Assembly (NCBI GenBank): GCA_964538615.1
Contig: CAZIGK010000030.1
Location: forward strand, 1-22,745
DNA from: CAZIGK01 sp964538615
GTDB taxonomy: Bacteria; Pseudomonadota; Alphaproteobacteria; Rickettsiales; RI-342
Length of the DNA stretch: 22,745 nt
Direction of reading: 5' to 3'
In this document: one piece after another, positions 7,514 to 14,602 of the stretch
Layout of the letters: each line of letters starts with the position of its first letter
How positions within the stretch are numbered: the first letter of the stretch is position 1
The notes under the pieces: model-generated
The model's input: the letters and a program-made list of their open reading frames with translations, nothing else
The model's database searches: none
Told to the model about the DNA's origin: nothing
Program-made: the position numbers and the translations under genes

Positions 7514-8565
7514 TTAACCAGAGGCGTGGCTGTGCCAGCCGGACGATACACACCATCTGGCCGGATGAGGGTGAAGCAGCCGCCGATTTTACCATCGCTA
7601 TTTTGGAAGGTGCGTTGCACGACCTGAGCGGTGAGCAGGGTTCCGATTTTGGAACGGAAGCGGATATCACCATCGTAATTATCCAGTTCCAGATCTGAAT
7701 CGCTGGTACCGGGAGGGACATCCAGCAGGTTGAGCAGGCGGATGTTCTGCGCCATAATTTCGCCGTTGTCATAGCCCAGCCATTCCTCGATATCCTGATG
7801 GATAAACAGGGTTTTACCTTGCGCATCGAAGATGCACATGCCAGTGGGAAGTTCTTGCAGGGCTTGCTGGAAGATAGTGACGGGTATGGCTGCCACCGCA
7901 TGGCCGCCCTGAATGGTCACCTCGTTACGCTGGTCTGCGGCACGGCGTTGCAATGGGGCGCAGGTAATGGTGAAAAAGCCTTTTGGACGGGCGATGGGTT
8001 TAATAATCAGGCGTACAGGCAGGTCTTTGCCCTCATGATTGCGCAGCACGGCGGTTACCGTCTCCATGCGTCCTTCCGCCAGTGCATTGCGGATTTTCAG
8101 TTCATTCTCTTCAGAGATGCCGGGACTTTCCAATAGGGAATCAATAGAGCCGAGGCCACGCTTTTTGGCGGCGGCGAAAACCTGATCATAGCTGCTGGAA
8201 TGGTACACGATGGTGCCATTGGATTTCACGATCAGCAGAAAGAGATTATTTTCGTTAGCGATGGAAGAGAACAGCGCATTCTGAAACTCCGCAGACAAGG
8301 CCAGATCCCGTGTGTTTTGGGTGATAAAAATGGCAAACCATGTGGTGAAAGCCATCACCACCACCCCAATTGCGGCAAACACGGCATAGCCGCCAATGTC
8401 TGCAATATGGCGCGCCAACAATAGCAGGGCGGCAAAGCTGGCCATGTAGAGCAGGGCGATCACCCAGACGCCGGGTTTTCGGCGGCGTACTACGAAATCA
8501 TTGGTCACGGATGCAACGTGCGAGACGGACGTGACATCTGCATAGCGGCGGTAGTAATTGCCCAC
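7501..8565 (-). CDS. cckA: CckA hybrid histidine kinase, N-terminal part (membrane and PAS region)
   Basis: This is the proximal part of CckA, 354 codons to the stop at 7501. It starts with GTG, preceded by AAGGA eight bases upstream. Two membrane helices (about residues 33-50 and 57-79) anchor it. A PAS-like domain follows (NLFLLIVKSNGTIVYHSS, about residues 107-125 onward), then a second one (LPTGMCIFDAQGKTLFIHQD, about 239-258). The frame ends with V-K-K-K-P-stop. A -1 shift on the A9 run (7507-7515) joins it to the downstream frame and gives about 868 residues with a complete CckA architecture. It follows flhB by 65 bases. The split may be a sequencing error, a real mutation or productive slippage. 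Confidence 0.88.
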   Translation of the reverse strand: MGNYYRRYADVTSVSHVASVTNDFVVRRRKPGVWVIALLYMASFAALLLLARHIADIGGYAVFAAIGVVVMAFTTWFAIFITQNTRDLALSAEFQNALFSSIANENNLFLLIVKSNGTIVYHSSSYDQVFAAAKKRGLGSIDSLLESPGISEENELKIRNALAEGRMETVTAVLRNHEGKDLPVRLIIKPIARPKGFFTITCAPLQRRAADQRNEVTIQGGHAVAAIPVTIFQQALQELPTGMCIFDAQGKTLFIHQDIEEWLGYDNGEIMAQNIRLLNLLDVPPGTSDSDLELDNYDGDIRFRSKIGTLLTAQVVQRTFQNSDGKIGGCFTLIRPDGVYRPAGTATPLVKKKP

Positions 8566-8630
8566 GGTATTTCCTTCAGCTTAGAGAAAGAGCGATAGTT
8601 CAGGTGTAACCGCTTGCTGTTAATGCTTGG

Positions 8631-9728
8631 TTACCACTGACGCGGTTTACGTGGTTTGGGTTTATTTTTACGGGTACGGAAGATATAGCTAATCACTTCT
8701 GCCACGGCTTTGTAATGATTAACGGGTATTTCCTCGTCCACTTCAACTTCCGCAAACAGGGCGCGTGCAAGGGGTGGGTTTTCTACGATGGGGATTTTGT
8801 TTTCTTTGGCAATTTCCCGAATTTTCAAGGCGATATTATCCAGTCCTTTGGCGACACAAAGCGGTGCGGCCATGCTGCCTTGTTCGTACTTCAGGGCAAC
8901 GGCGTAGTGGGTCGGGTTGGTAATAATCACATCTGCCTGTGGGACATTGGCCATCATGCGTTTGTTGGCTTTTTCCCGCCGGAGTTGTTTCAATTTGGCT
9001 TTGACTTGCGGATCCCCCTCGCTTTGTTTGTATTCGTCTTTCAAATCCTGACGGGACATGCGCAGGTTTTTGATATAATCGTGCCGCTGGTAGCTGTAAT
9101 CCAGCACCGCAACGAGGGCGAGAACCACCATAATGGCCAGCATGAGGCGGCTAAGAATGCTGAACATCAGGTGGCCGGTTTCTAACAGATCCATGCCGGG
9201 CATGAGTTCCAGCTGTGGAATATAAGGATTCAGGGCATACCAACCGGCAAAGGCAATTAGGGTGATTTTTAGAATCCCTTTGATGAACTCCATGATGGAT
9301 TTCATGGAAAACATGCGTTGCAGGCCTTTGAGAGGAGAGATTTTGTCCAGCTTCGGTTTCATGGATTCAGCGGACATTACCCAGCCGTGCGTGAGGATAT
9401 TGCCCACAAAGGCGGCAATGATGGTGAGTAGCAGGGGAGCAGAGAGGACAATCAGGGTTAGCCAGCCCAGCTCGGCGGCCAGATCCCGCAGCGACCGACC
9501 GGGCATAAGGTAATCATCGGGCTGGGTAATAAAATGGGCAAGGCGTTGGTAGGTTTCTTCCATCATGAAGGGAAGAAGAATTAGCAAAGTTGCCGTAAAC
9601 GCCAGCATCATGATGAAGGTGGTGACCTCCCGCGATTGAATGACCTGTCCTTTTTTCCGCGCATCTTCAATGCGCTTCTGGGTGGGGTCTTCCGTTTTCT
9701 GGGAGTCGTCCTGTGTTTCTTCGGACAT
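8631..9728 (-). CDS. flhB: Flagellar type III export switch protein FlhB
   Basis: FlhB is an inner-membrane component of the flagellar export apparatus that sets substrate specificity by self-cleavage. At 365 residues it has normal length. The N-terminal motif TEDPTQKRIEDARKKGQV is diagnostic, four membrane segments follow (about residues 36-56, 90-112, 152-170 and 188-211), and the cytoplasmic domain carries the autocleavage motif N271-P-T-H274. The domain ends with EIPVNHYKAVAEVISYIF and a basic tail. No strong ribosome binding site precedes the ATG. A 139-base space separates it from fliR and includes an extended -10 element, so flhB may have its own promoter as well as read-through from the flgB operon. 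cckA follows. Confidence 0.97.
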   Translation of the reverse strand: MSEETQDDSQKTEDPTQKRIEDARKKGQVIQSREVTTFIMMLAFTATLLILLPFMMEETYQRLAHFITQPDDYLMPGRSLRDLAAELGWLTLIVLSAPLLLTIIAAFVGNILTHGWVMSAESMKPKLDKISPLKGLQRMFSMKSIMEFIKGILKITLIAFAGWYALNPYIPQLELMPGMDLLETGHLMFSILSRLMLAIMVVLALVAVLDYSYQRHDYIKNLRMSRQDLKDEYKQSEGDPQVKAKLKQLRREKANKRMMANVPQADVIITNPTHYAVALKYEQGSMAAPLCVAKGLDNIALKIREIAKENKIPIVENPPLARALFAEVEVDEEIPVNHYKAVAEVISYIFRTRKNKPKPRKPRQW

Positions 9729-9763
9729 AGGTTCTTACGCCGGGTGGTTAGGAGCAAAAGCAG

Positions 9764-9772
9764 ATTATAGCA
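9764..9772 (-). promoter_or_regulatory. Extended -10 promoter element upstream of flhB
   Basis: On the minus strand TGCTATAAT fits the extended -10 consensus TGnTATAAT exactly, with transcription expected to begin near 9757, about 30 bases before the flhB ATG. No good -35 box lies 17 bases upstream, which extended -10 promoters can tolerate. Just upstream the heptamer GACTATG is repeated (9781-9787 and 9793-9799, 12 bases apart), which could be a binding site for a regulator. Assigned by eye. Confidence 0.4.
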
Positions 9773-9867
9773 TGGACAGCGACTATGGCCTAGACTATGT
9801 CGTCTTGAACAACATAACGGCCCGTTAATGTAGGTATTTTGTGAATTTCAGTTTGTGAGGACATATC

Positions 9868-10641
9868 TTAGGGTAGCCACGTGCCTTCTGCTACTTCACG
9901 GACATATTGGCTGTACCACAGCATAATCGCATGCAATGTCAGTGCCATGAGTGCGAAGCCGCCAAGAATTTGCAGTGGCATCATCACGAAGAAAGCCTGA
10001 AATGTGGGCATTACCCGTCCCATAATACCCGCAACCAGATAGGCGAACAGACTGCCAAAGAGAAACGGCGCGCTGATTTGGATGGCGATGGTAAAGGCAT
10101 GGCTGAACAGGGAGGCGAGGTAGAGAGCACTATCCCCCACATTGGGAAAATGGGCGGCTGGCCATAATTGATAACTGCGAACAAACCCTGCCAACATGAC
10201 ATGGTGTAAATCCATCGCCATAATAAGTACGGTGCCGACCAGAACCATGAAAATACTGGGGGCTGCACTCTGACCGCCAGCGCCGGGGTCAAAGAACATG
10301 GCGGAAGCCAATGAACTCTGCATGGCAATGACCATGCCCAGTGAATGCAGGGTGCTAAGCAACAGGCGCGCTACGGTTGCAAACAGTGCGCCGATGAAAA
10401 TTTCTGCTCCGATCATGACGAACATGGTGAGCGGAGAGTCGGGAGGAGAGGGGAGTTGCTGATAGAGAGCGATGGAAATGACGTAACTGGTGGCTAATGC
10501 AAACAAGAGCCGGATACGCATGGGCACAGCGGGGTGTCCCACGCCTGGCAATGCAGTGAGTGCGGTGCCCACACGGGCGAACACCAGCAGCCAATGGAAA
10601 ATTTCATCCACCAGTAAGTTCTGAAGTGTTAGCGACATCAT
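9868..10641 (-). CDS. fliR: Flagellar export gate protein FliR
   Basis: FliR forms the export gate in the flagellar basal body together with FliP and FliQ. The 257-residue length is typical. The protein is highly hydrophobic with about six membrane segments. Family motifs are seen: ARVGTALTALPGVG near residues 22-35, MRIRLLFALATSYVIS (about 41-56), and the Met-rich central part with SAMFFDPGAGGQSAAPS. It starts with two consecutive ATG codons (10641 and 10638); the second has the better spacing from AGGATA. The gene overlaps the 3' end of fliQ by 35-38 bases, an unusually long overlap that implies coupled translation. Confidence 0.95.
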   Translation of the reverse strand: MMSLTLQNLLVDEIFHWLLVFARVGTALTALPGVGHPAVPMRIRLLFALATSYVISIALYQQLPSPPDSPLTMFVMIGAEIFIGALFATVARLLLSTLHSLGMVIAMQSSLASAMFFDPGAGGQSAAPSIFMVLVGTVLIMAMDLHHVMLAGFVRSYQLWPAAHFPNVGDSALYLASLFSHAFTIAIQISAPFLFGSLFAYLVAGIMGRVMPTFQAFFVMMPLQILGGFALMALTLHAIMLWYSQYVREVAEGTWLP

Positions 10642-10915
10642 TATCCTGATGGTGAAGCTTGATAATATATTCGTTTAGTTCTTCATAATAATCGGCCAGT
10701 TCGGACGAAATAAACGGCGCAAATATCATGAGGGCAAAGAACATGGCCAGCATTTTGGGCACGAAAGTGAGGGTCATTTCCTGAATCTGGGTAAGAGCCT
10801 GAAACAGGGAAATAATCAGACCCACAATCAAGGCGGTCATCAGTAAGGGCATGGATATTTTAATCAGCACCCACAGGGCATCGCGCGAAATATCAAGGAC
10901 TTCCAATGGTTCCAT
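10604..10915 (-). CDS. fliQ: Flagellar export gate protein FliQ
   Basis: FliQ is a small two-helix export gate subunit. The 103-residue protein shows the family pattern: an N-terminal amphipathic start EVLDISRDALWVLIKIS, a helix MPLLMTALIVGLIISLFQALTQIQEMTL, then FVPKMLAMFFALMIFAPF as the second membrane hairpin. The usual length is about 90 residues; the extra residues form a polar C-terminal tail encoded in the stretch that overlaps fliR. AGGAAG lies nine bases before the ATG. It follows fliE by 23 bases. Confidence 0.95.
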   Translation of the reverse strand: MEPLEVLDISRDALWVLIKISMPLLMTALIVGLIISLFQALTQIQEMTLTFVPKMLAMFFALMIFAPFISSELADYYEELNEYIIKLHHQDNDVANTSELTGG

Positions 10916-10938
10916 GGGGTGGGGCTTCCTATCCCGAA

Positions 10939-11316
10939 TCAGATTTGCATGCGCAGAATTTCCTGATAGGCGCCGATGACCTTATCCCGCACGGCGACCA
11001 CGCTTTTCAAGGTGAGTTCCGCATTGGTGACGGCGGTGACCATCTCATGCAGTTCCGCTTTTTTAACCAGAGTTTTGATGCTGGTTGCTTCCCCACCATA
11101 CTCGGTTTTCATGGATTTATTCAGGGATTCGGCCACCAGTTGGTCGAAGGCGGGTTTGAGAGGGGTGTTTTCCGCACCAGAGGGAATGACCAAACCTTGT
11201 TTATTTAGCCTCGGTTCCTGAAGGGCGGCCTGTGCTTCCGGGTTTTTGGCCAGTTTTGCGCTGTAATTGGAGGCTTGCTTATACGCGCTGATGGCATTGT
11301 TGTAGATAGAACTCAT
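10939..11316 (-). CDS. fliE: Flagellar hook-basal body protein FliE
   Basis: FliE joins the MS ring and export gate to the proximal rod. This is a 125-residue protein whose C-terminal half carries the family signature ELTLKSVVAVRDKVIGAYQEILRMQI, as well as KKAELHEMVTAVTNA. The N-terminal half (residues 1-60) is more variable, with a short insertion relative to the roughly 105-residue enterobacterial protein. The start codon is preceded by AGGG at suitable distance. It is followed by fliQ after 23 bases and preceded by flgC after 63 bases, in the same operon. Confidence 0.93.
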   Translation of the reverse strand: MSSIYNNAISAYKQASNYSAKLAKNPEAQAALQEPRLNKQGLVIPSGAENTPLKPAFDQLVAESLNKSMKTEYGGEATSIKTLVKKAELHEMVTAVTNAELTLKSVVAVRDKVIGAYQEILRMQI

Positions 11317-11379
11317 GGTGCGACCCTGCGTGGGAATCTGATAATAAGTGAGTATAACAGTAAAAGGCTTAGGAAGCTA

Positions 11380-11796
11380 TTAGACAGAAGAGCTGAGAAT
11401 ACCGATGGTTTGTTGCAGCATACGTTTAGTGACTTCTACCACATTGACATTGGCTTCATAGGAGCGTTGCGCTTCCCGCAGATCCGACATTTCAATGAGC
11501 GGATTGACATTGGGCATGGTGATATAGCCATCCGGATCGGCGGCGGGGTGGTTGGGATCGTATTTTTTGGGGAGTTCGCCTTTCTGTACGCCGATGCGGT
11601 AGACTTCCACACGGTCTGCTCCCAGTTCCCGGTCGAAGTGGTTGCGAAAGCTGATGACTTTGCGGCGGTAGGGTTCGTCGTCCGGTGAGTTGCCCACGTT
11701 ATCCGCGTTGGCGATGTTCTGCGCGATGATTTTCAGGCGTTCGGACTGTGCGCCCATGCCTGAAGATGCGATGTGGAGGGAATTCACTAGATCCAT
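11380..11796 (-). CDS. flgC: Flagellar basal-body rod protein FlgC
   Basis: FlgC is a proximal rod subunit exported by the flagellar type III system. The 138-residue length is normal. The N-terminal rod motif ASSGMGAQSERLKIIAQNIANAD and the C-terminal YEANVNVVEVTKRMLQQTIGIL helix are the paired coiled-coil ends shared by rod and hook proteins. The central MPNVNPLIEMSDLREAQRSY is also typical of FlgC. A GGGAG ribosome binding site lies eight bases before the ATG. It lies 20 bases after flgB. Confidence 0.97.
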   Translation of the reverse strand: MDLVNSLHIASSGMGAQSERLKIIAQNIANADNVGNSPDDEPYRRKVISFRNHFDRELGADRVEVYRIGVQKGELPKKYDPNHPAADPDGYITMPNVNPLIEMSDLREAQRSYEANVNVVEVTKRMLQQTIGILSSSV

Positions 11797-11815
11797 GGTG
11801 GGGACTCCCGTTTAC

Positions 11816-12223
11816 TTACTGGTTGTTGCCAATGGCTGTGCGGAACAGCCCGGCAGTTTTTTGGTACAGGGTGGTGGTGGTTTGAAAATCAAAGGCGTTG
11901 TGGGACATTTTGGTCATTTCTTCTTCCACGTTTACGGCGTTGTTCACGGGCTTGATTTCAAATGTTTTTTTCTGCATTTCGCTTTTGAAGTCCGGTTGTT
12001 TGAAATGCATGCCCACGCTATGAATTTCCGAGGTGCGGCGCATTTGCAGGCGTGGGGTGTTGAGGCGGAGTTCTTTTTCAAAATCGGGTTCTGCGACATC
12101 CCGTGGGCGGTAGCCGGGGGTATCTACGTTGGCGATATTCTGCGACAGCACGTCCTGACGTTCACTATGGTAGGCCATTTTTGCCTGCATCATCTTCATG
12201 ATTTTGATTTGCGTGAAATCCAT
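11816..12223 (-). CDS. flgB: Flagellar basal-body rod protein FlgB
   Basis: FlgB is a proximal rod subunit and the first gene of the minus-strand flagellar operon. At 135 residues it has typical length. The N-terminal part contains MAYHSERQDVLSQNIANVDTPGYRPRDV, the rod-protein motif, and the C-terminal part contains NAVNVEEEMTKMSHNAFDFQ. The start is placed at MDFTQIK, with GAGG six bases upstream. The frame stays open for 31 further codons, but those lie across the promoter region. A sigma-54 promoter ends about 65 bases upstream of this ATG. Confidence 0.96.
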   Translation of the reverse strand: MDFTQIKIMKMMQAKMAYHSERQDVLSQNIANVDTPGYRPRDVAEPDFEKELRLNTPRLQMRRTSEIHSVGMHFKQPDFKSEMQKKTFEIKPVNNAVNVEEEMTKMSHNAFDFQTTTTLYQKTAGLFRTAIGNNQ

Positions 12224-12285
12224 GGGGTGCCTCAGGTGTTTTTGGTCGGGATGCGGTGTATGTACCTGTGTTGTGAAAGAAAGAA

Positions 12286-12302
12286 TTGCAAGTTGCGTGC
12301 CA
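12286..12302 (-). promoter_or_regulatory. Sigma-54 (RpoN) promoter of the flgB operon
   Basis: On the minus strand the sequence reads TGGCACG-CAAC-TTGCAA. It matches the -24/-12 consensus TGGCACG-N4-TTGC[AT], with exactly ten bases between the GG and GC dinucleotides. Transcription would start near 12276, about 50 bases before the flgB ATG. Sigma-54 control of rod and hook genes is established in several alphaproteobacteria, where an FlbD-type enhancer-binding protein activates it. No activator gene is present in this window. Confidence 0.85.
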
Positions 12303-12366
12303 GAACAGGAAGCCATGCTGCCTGTAATGAGGCCGCGTTAGGGCGTGGTTAGGGAATATTAAACCC

Positions 12367-12394
12367 TTGTATGGTAGCATGGAAACTATATATT
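12367..12394 (+). promoter_or_regulatory. Putative sigma-70-type promoter of the csrA operon
   Basis: TTGTAT (12367-12372) and TATATT (12389-12394) are separated by 16 bases. The -10 box matches the consensus at five of six positions and the -35 box only partly. The start would be near 12401, giving a leader of about 33 bases before the csrA ATG. The site lies within the 210-base divergent region that also carries the flgB sigma-54 promoter on the other strand. Confidence 0.4.
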
Positions 12395-12433
12395 GTGAAT
12401 CGAACAATCACACAAACACGACAGGTAGTTGTT

Positions 12434-12673
12434 ATGTTGTATCTGGTACGTAAGGTGGGGGAATCCATCATCATCAATAATTCCATTGAATTGACGGTGG
12501 TGGAGGTGAAAGGCAAAAGTGCTAAGCTGGGGTTTAATTTCCCGCCGGATGCCAGTATTTTACGCAAAGAACTGTATGATAAAGTGACATCCGCGAATAA
12601 GGATGCTTCCAGCGGGGGGGCGGAAGATTTTGCCTCGCTGTTTGTGGAGGTCGATGTGACGGATGCGCCATGA
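12434..12673 (+). CDS. csrA: Translational regulator CsrA
   Basis: CsrA is an RNA-binding dimer that recognises GGA motifs in mRNA leaders and controls translation. Flagellin mRNA is a common target. The 79-residue product starts MLYLVRKVGESIIINNSIELTVVEV, the standard beta1-beta3 arrangement, and continues GKSAKLGFNFPPDASILRKELYDKV, which contains the RNA-binding Arg region. The C-terminal 25 residues are an acidic extension. The start at 12434 is chosen because it is the CsrA family start; an upstream in-frame start lies inside the putative promoter. Its TGA stop overlaps the ATG of the FlhB-like gene by four bases (ATGA), so both are probably translated together. Confidence 0.94.
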   Translation: MLYLVRKVGESIIINNSIELTVVEVKGKSAKLGFNFPPDASILRKELYDKVTSANKDASSGGAEDFASLFVEVDVTDAP

Positions 12674-13083
12674 ACGCTGCATCCAACGGGCGTGATGACA
12701 CAACGCTTAAGCCCGGAAGTCGGCTGGATATAGAAAGCCACAGTCCGGCTGAACCGTTGACCAATCCCACCAAAGCCGTGGCTTTGCAGATGCAGGGCGA
12801 GGAGAAAACGCCGGTCATTACGGCCATGGGGCGGGGAGCCATTGCAGAAAAAATACTGGCCTTGGCTTTTGAACATGGCGTGAAAGTGCGTCAGGATGCC
12901 GATTTGGTAGAGTTACTTTCCGCACTGGAAGTGGAGATGCCGATTCCGGTGGAAGCCTATCTGGTCGTTGCGGAAATACTCGCCTACGTGTACCGTGCCG
13001 GAGCAACCGCCGAACAGCGGGAGACAAAAGCAGCGCAGGCCGCGCAACAAGATGCCGGTAAGGACGCCGGAAATACGGTCTAG
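12670..13083 (+). CDS. FlhB C-terminal-domain-like protein (FlhX type)
   Basis: This is a 137-residue soluble protein that resembles only the cytoplasmic domain of FlhB. The first 50 residues are polar and probably disordered. From about residue 33 the sequence KAVALQMQGEEKTPVITAMGRGAIAEKILALAFEHGVKVRQDADLVELLSAL parallels the FlhB segment after its cleavage site, and EMPIPVEAYLVVAEILAYVYRA parallels the FlhB end. The NPTH cleavage motif is replaced by NPTK; only the part corresponding to the C-terminal fragment remains. Such FlhB paralogues occur in many flagellated bacteria and can partly substitute for the released FlhB fragment. The start overlaps the csrA stop. A role in export regulation is inferred. 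Confidence 0.88.
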   Translation: MNAASNGRDDTTLKPGSRLDIESHSPAEPLTNPTKAVALQMQGEEKTPVITAMGRGAIAEKILALAFEHGVKVRQDADLVELLSALEVEMPIPVEAYLVVAEILAYVYRAGATAEQRETKAAQAAQQDAGKDAGNTV

Positions 13084-13119
13084 CGCGAGATGACAAGTGG
13101 ATAGGGAAGGAGCAGCCAG

Positions 13120-13443
13120 ATGACAGAGCAACCATGGGAAGCGCGGCTAGAGGTCATTGAGCAGTTTGTGGCAGATGCCTTACAGCAGGTGCAGGACGGT
13201 GTGGCTGTGGAATTACGTGGGCTGGATGCGGAAGTGGACGCAGTGTGCGAGCAGATTCTGGCGTTGCCGTTGGGCGAAACCACGGTAGCCCGTCAGCGGC
13301 TGGAGAATCTGGTAAAGCATTTGGAGATACTGAGCCAGTATATGCGGCCACAGCAGGAAGCTGTGCGTCGTCAGTTGGAAAGTTTGAACGTGCAGAAAAA
13401 AGCGCATCTGGCGTATAAAAAAACAGACGCTATGCCGGACTAA
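13120..13443 (+). CDS. Small helical protein in the flagellar operon, function unknown
   Basis: This 107-residue protein is not recognised by family motif. It is predicted by eye to be almost wholly alpha-helical, with heptad-like patterns around residues 7-50 and 58-100, one Cys, no signal peptide and no membrane segment. AAGGAG precedes the ATG at good distance. Its place between the FlhB-like gene (36 bases upstream) and fliO (44 bases downstream) suggests a flagellar role. Its size and helical design resemble the FliT/FlgN class of export chaperones, whose sequences diverge widely, but this is only a guess from context and composition. Confidence 0.7.
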   Translation: MTEQPWEARLEVIEQFVADALQQVQDGVAVELRGLDAEVDAVCEQILALPLGETTVARQRLENLVKHLEILSQYMRPQQEAVRRQLESLNVQKKAHLAYKKTDAMPD

Positions 13444-13487
13444 CGCTGTCATGGGTGCATGAACGACCGCATGTGATGAGAGGTAGA

Positions 13488-13835
13488 ATGCAGGATATTC
13501 AATATATTCGGTTTGTGGCGGCGCTGGCATTGGTGCTTGGCTTGGTGGCGCTGGCAGGGTATTTACTGCGGCGGTTTGGTAGCCACTGGTTGCACGGACG
13601 TCGCCAGCCGGAGGCTCGACGCTTGCAGCTGTTGGAAACACTGGCGTTGGATACCCGTAACCGGGTGGTACGCATTGCGGATGGTGAACGGGAGCATGTG
13701 CTGCTATTGGGGGCAGCCGGAGCGATTGTGATGGAAAGCCGGGCACGGGAAGTGGCCACTCTAACGTCAACGCCCACCCCCACTCCTGTATCCGCACCGT
13801 CTGTCAATACTCGAAAAGGAGCCAAACATGCGTAG
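13488..13835 (+). CDS. fliO: Flagellar export apparatus assembly protein FliO
   Basis: FliO is a small membrane protein that helps FliP assemble into the export gate. The 115-residue product has one N-terminal membrane helix (about residues 8-27), a basic turn (RRFGSHWLHGRRQPEARR), and the cytoplasmic segment LQLLETLALDTRNRVVRIADGEREHVLLLGA, which is the FliO core. The C-terminal tail is Thr/Pro-rich. The ATG at 13488 is preferred because GAGAGG lies five bases upstream; a GTG at 13455 and an ATG at 13476 are in frame but give a charged leader before the helix. The last eight bases overlap the start of fliP. Confidence 0.88.
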   Translation: MQDIQYIRFVAALALVLGLVALAGYLLRRFGSHWLHGRRQPEARRLQLLETLALDTRNRVVRIADGEREHVLLLGAAGAIVMESRAREVATLTSTPTPTPVSAPSVNTRKGAKHA

Positions 13836-14598
13836 GTTCTGGAGTTGCCGACAGATGCGATGCGCAATGGGTCTGGCCATTGTGGCAGGGCTGTTGTGGC
13901 TTGGGGGTATGGGCAATGCCTGGGCGCAAAGCCTGAATTTGGATTTGGGCGATGGCGGGTCTTCCAGCGCGCGTATTATTCAGATTGTTGCCTTACTGAC
14001 GGTGATTTCTCTGGCGCCGTCTCTGTTGATGATGGTGACGGCCTTTATACGGATAGTGGTGGTACTGGCCTTATTGCGTACCGCTCTGGGGGTGCAGCAA
14101 ACCCCGCCTAACCCGGTGATTATCTCTCTGGCATTATTTTTGACCTTTTTTGTCATGCAGCCGACCTTTCAAAAAGCCTATGAAGATGGGGTATTGCCGC
14201 TGATTGAGGAGGAAATTACCGAACAACAGGCCTATGAGCGGATTGTGGAGCCGTTTCATGCATTCATGATGAAAAATGTCCGGCAAAAAGACCTTCAATT
14301 ATTCATGGATATGGCCAATAAAACTTACGATACACCCGAAGATACGGATCTTCGGGTACTGATTCCCGCTTTTATGATTAGCGAATTGAAGCGGGCATTT
14401 GAGATTGGGTTTTTGTTGTTCATTCCCTTTCTCATTATTGACATGTTTGTGGCTTCCACGTTGATGTCCATGGGGATGATGATGTTGCCGCCGGTGCTCA
14501 TTTCTCTACCGTTTAAGCTCATCTTTTTTGTGATGGTGGATGGATGGTATATGGTGGCGGGGTCACTGGTGGAATCCTTCAAACAGGTGATGGAATAG
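13828..14598 (+). CDS. fliP: Flagellar export gate protein FliP
   Basis: FliP is the core subunit of the FliPQR gate. The 256-residue precursor has a cleavable signal peptide (about residues 1-34, ending NAWAQ), as is usual for FliP. Four membrane helices follow, with the signatures SLAPSLLMMVTAFIRIVVVLALLR and TPPNPVIISLALFLTFFVM, a periplasmic segment, and LIPAFMISELKRAFEIGFLLFIPFLIIDM. It ends with PFKLIFFVMVDGWYMVAGSLVESF. AAAAGGAG lies six bases before the ATG. It overlaps fliO by eight bases and is followed by the DUF484 gene after four bases. Confidence 0.97.
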   Translation: MRRFWSCRQMRCAMGLAIVAGLLWLGGMGNAWAQSLNLDLGDGGSSSARIIQIVALLTVISLAPSLLMMVTAFIRIVVVLALLRTALGVQQTPPNPVIISLALFLTFFVMQPTFQKAYEDGVLPLIEEEITEQQAYERIVEPFHAFMMKNVRQKDLQLFMDMANKTYDTPEDTDLRVLIPAFMISELKRAFEIGFLLFIPFLIIDMFVASTLMSMGMMMLPPVLISLPFKLIFFVMVDGWYMVAGSLVESFKQVME

Positions 14599-14602
14599 AA
14601 CC

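Noticed and set aside
12371..12433. Upstream start extending csrA by 21 codons
   Set aside because: CsrA proteins begin at the MLYLVRK methionine, and the extra stretch coincides with the likely promoter.
13455..13487. Upstream GTG start for fliO
   Set aside because: It adds a charged leader before the membrane helix, while the ATG at 13488 has a GAGAGG site at correct spacing.
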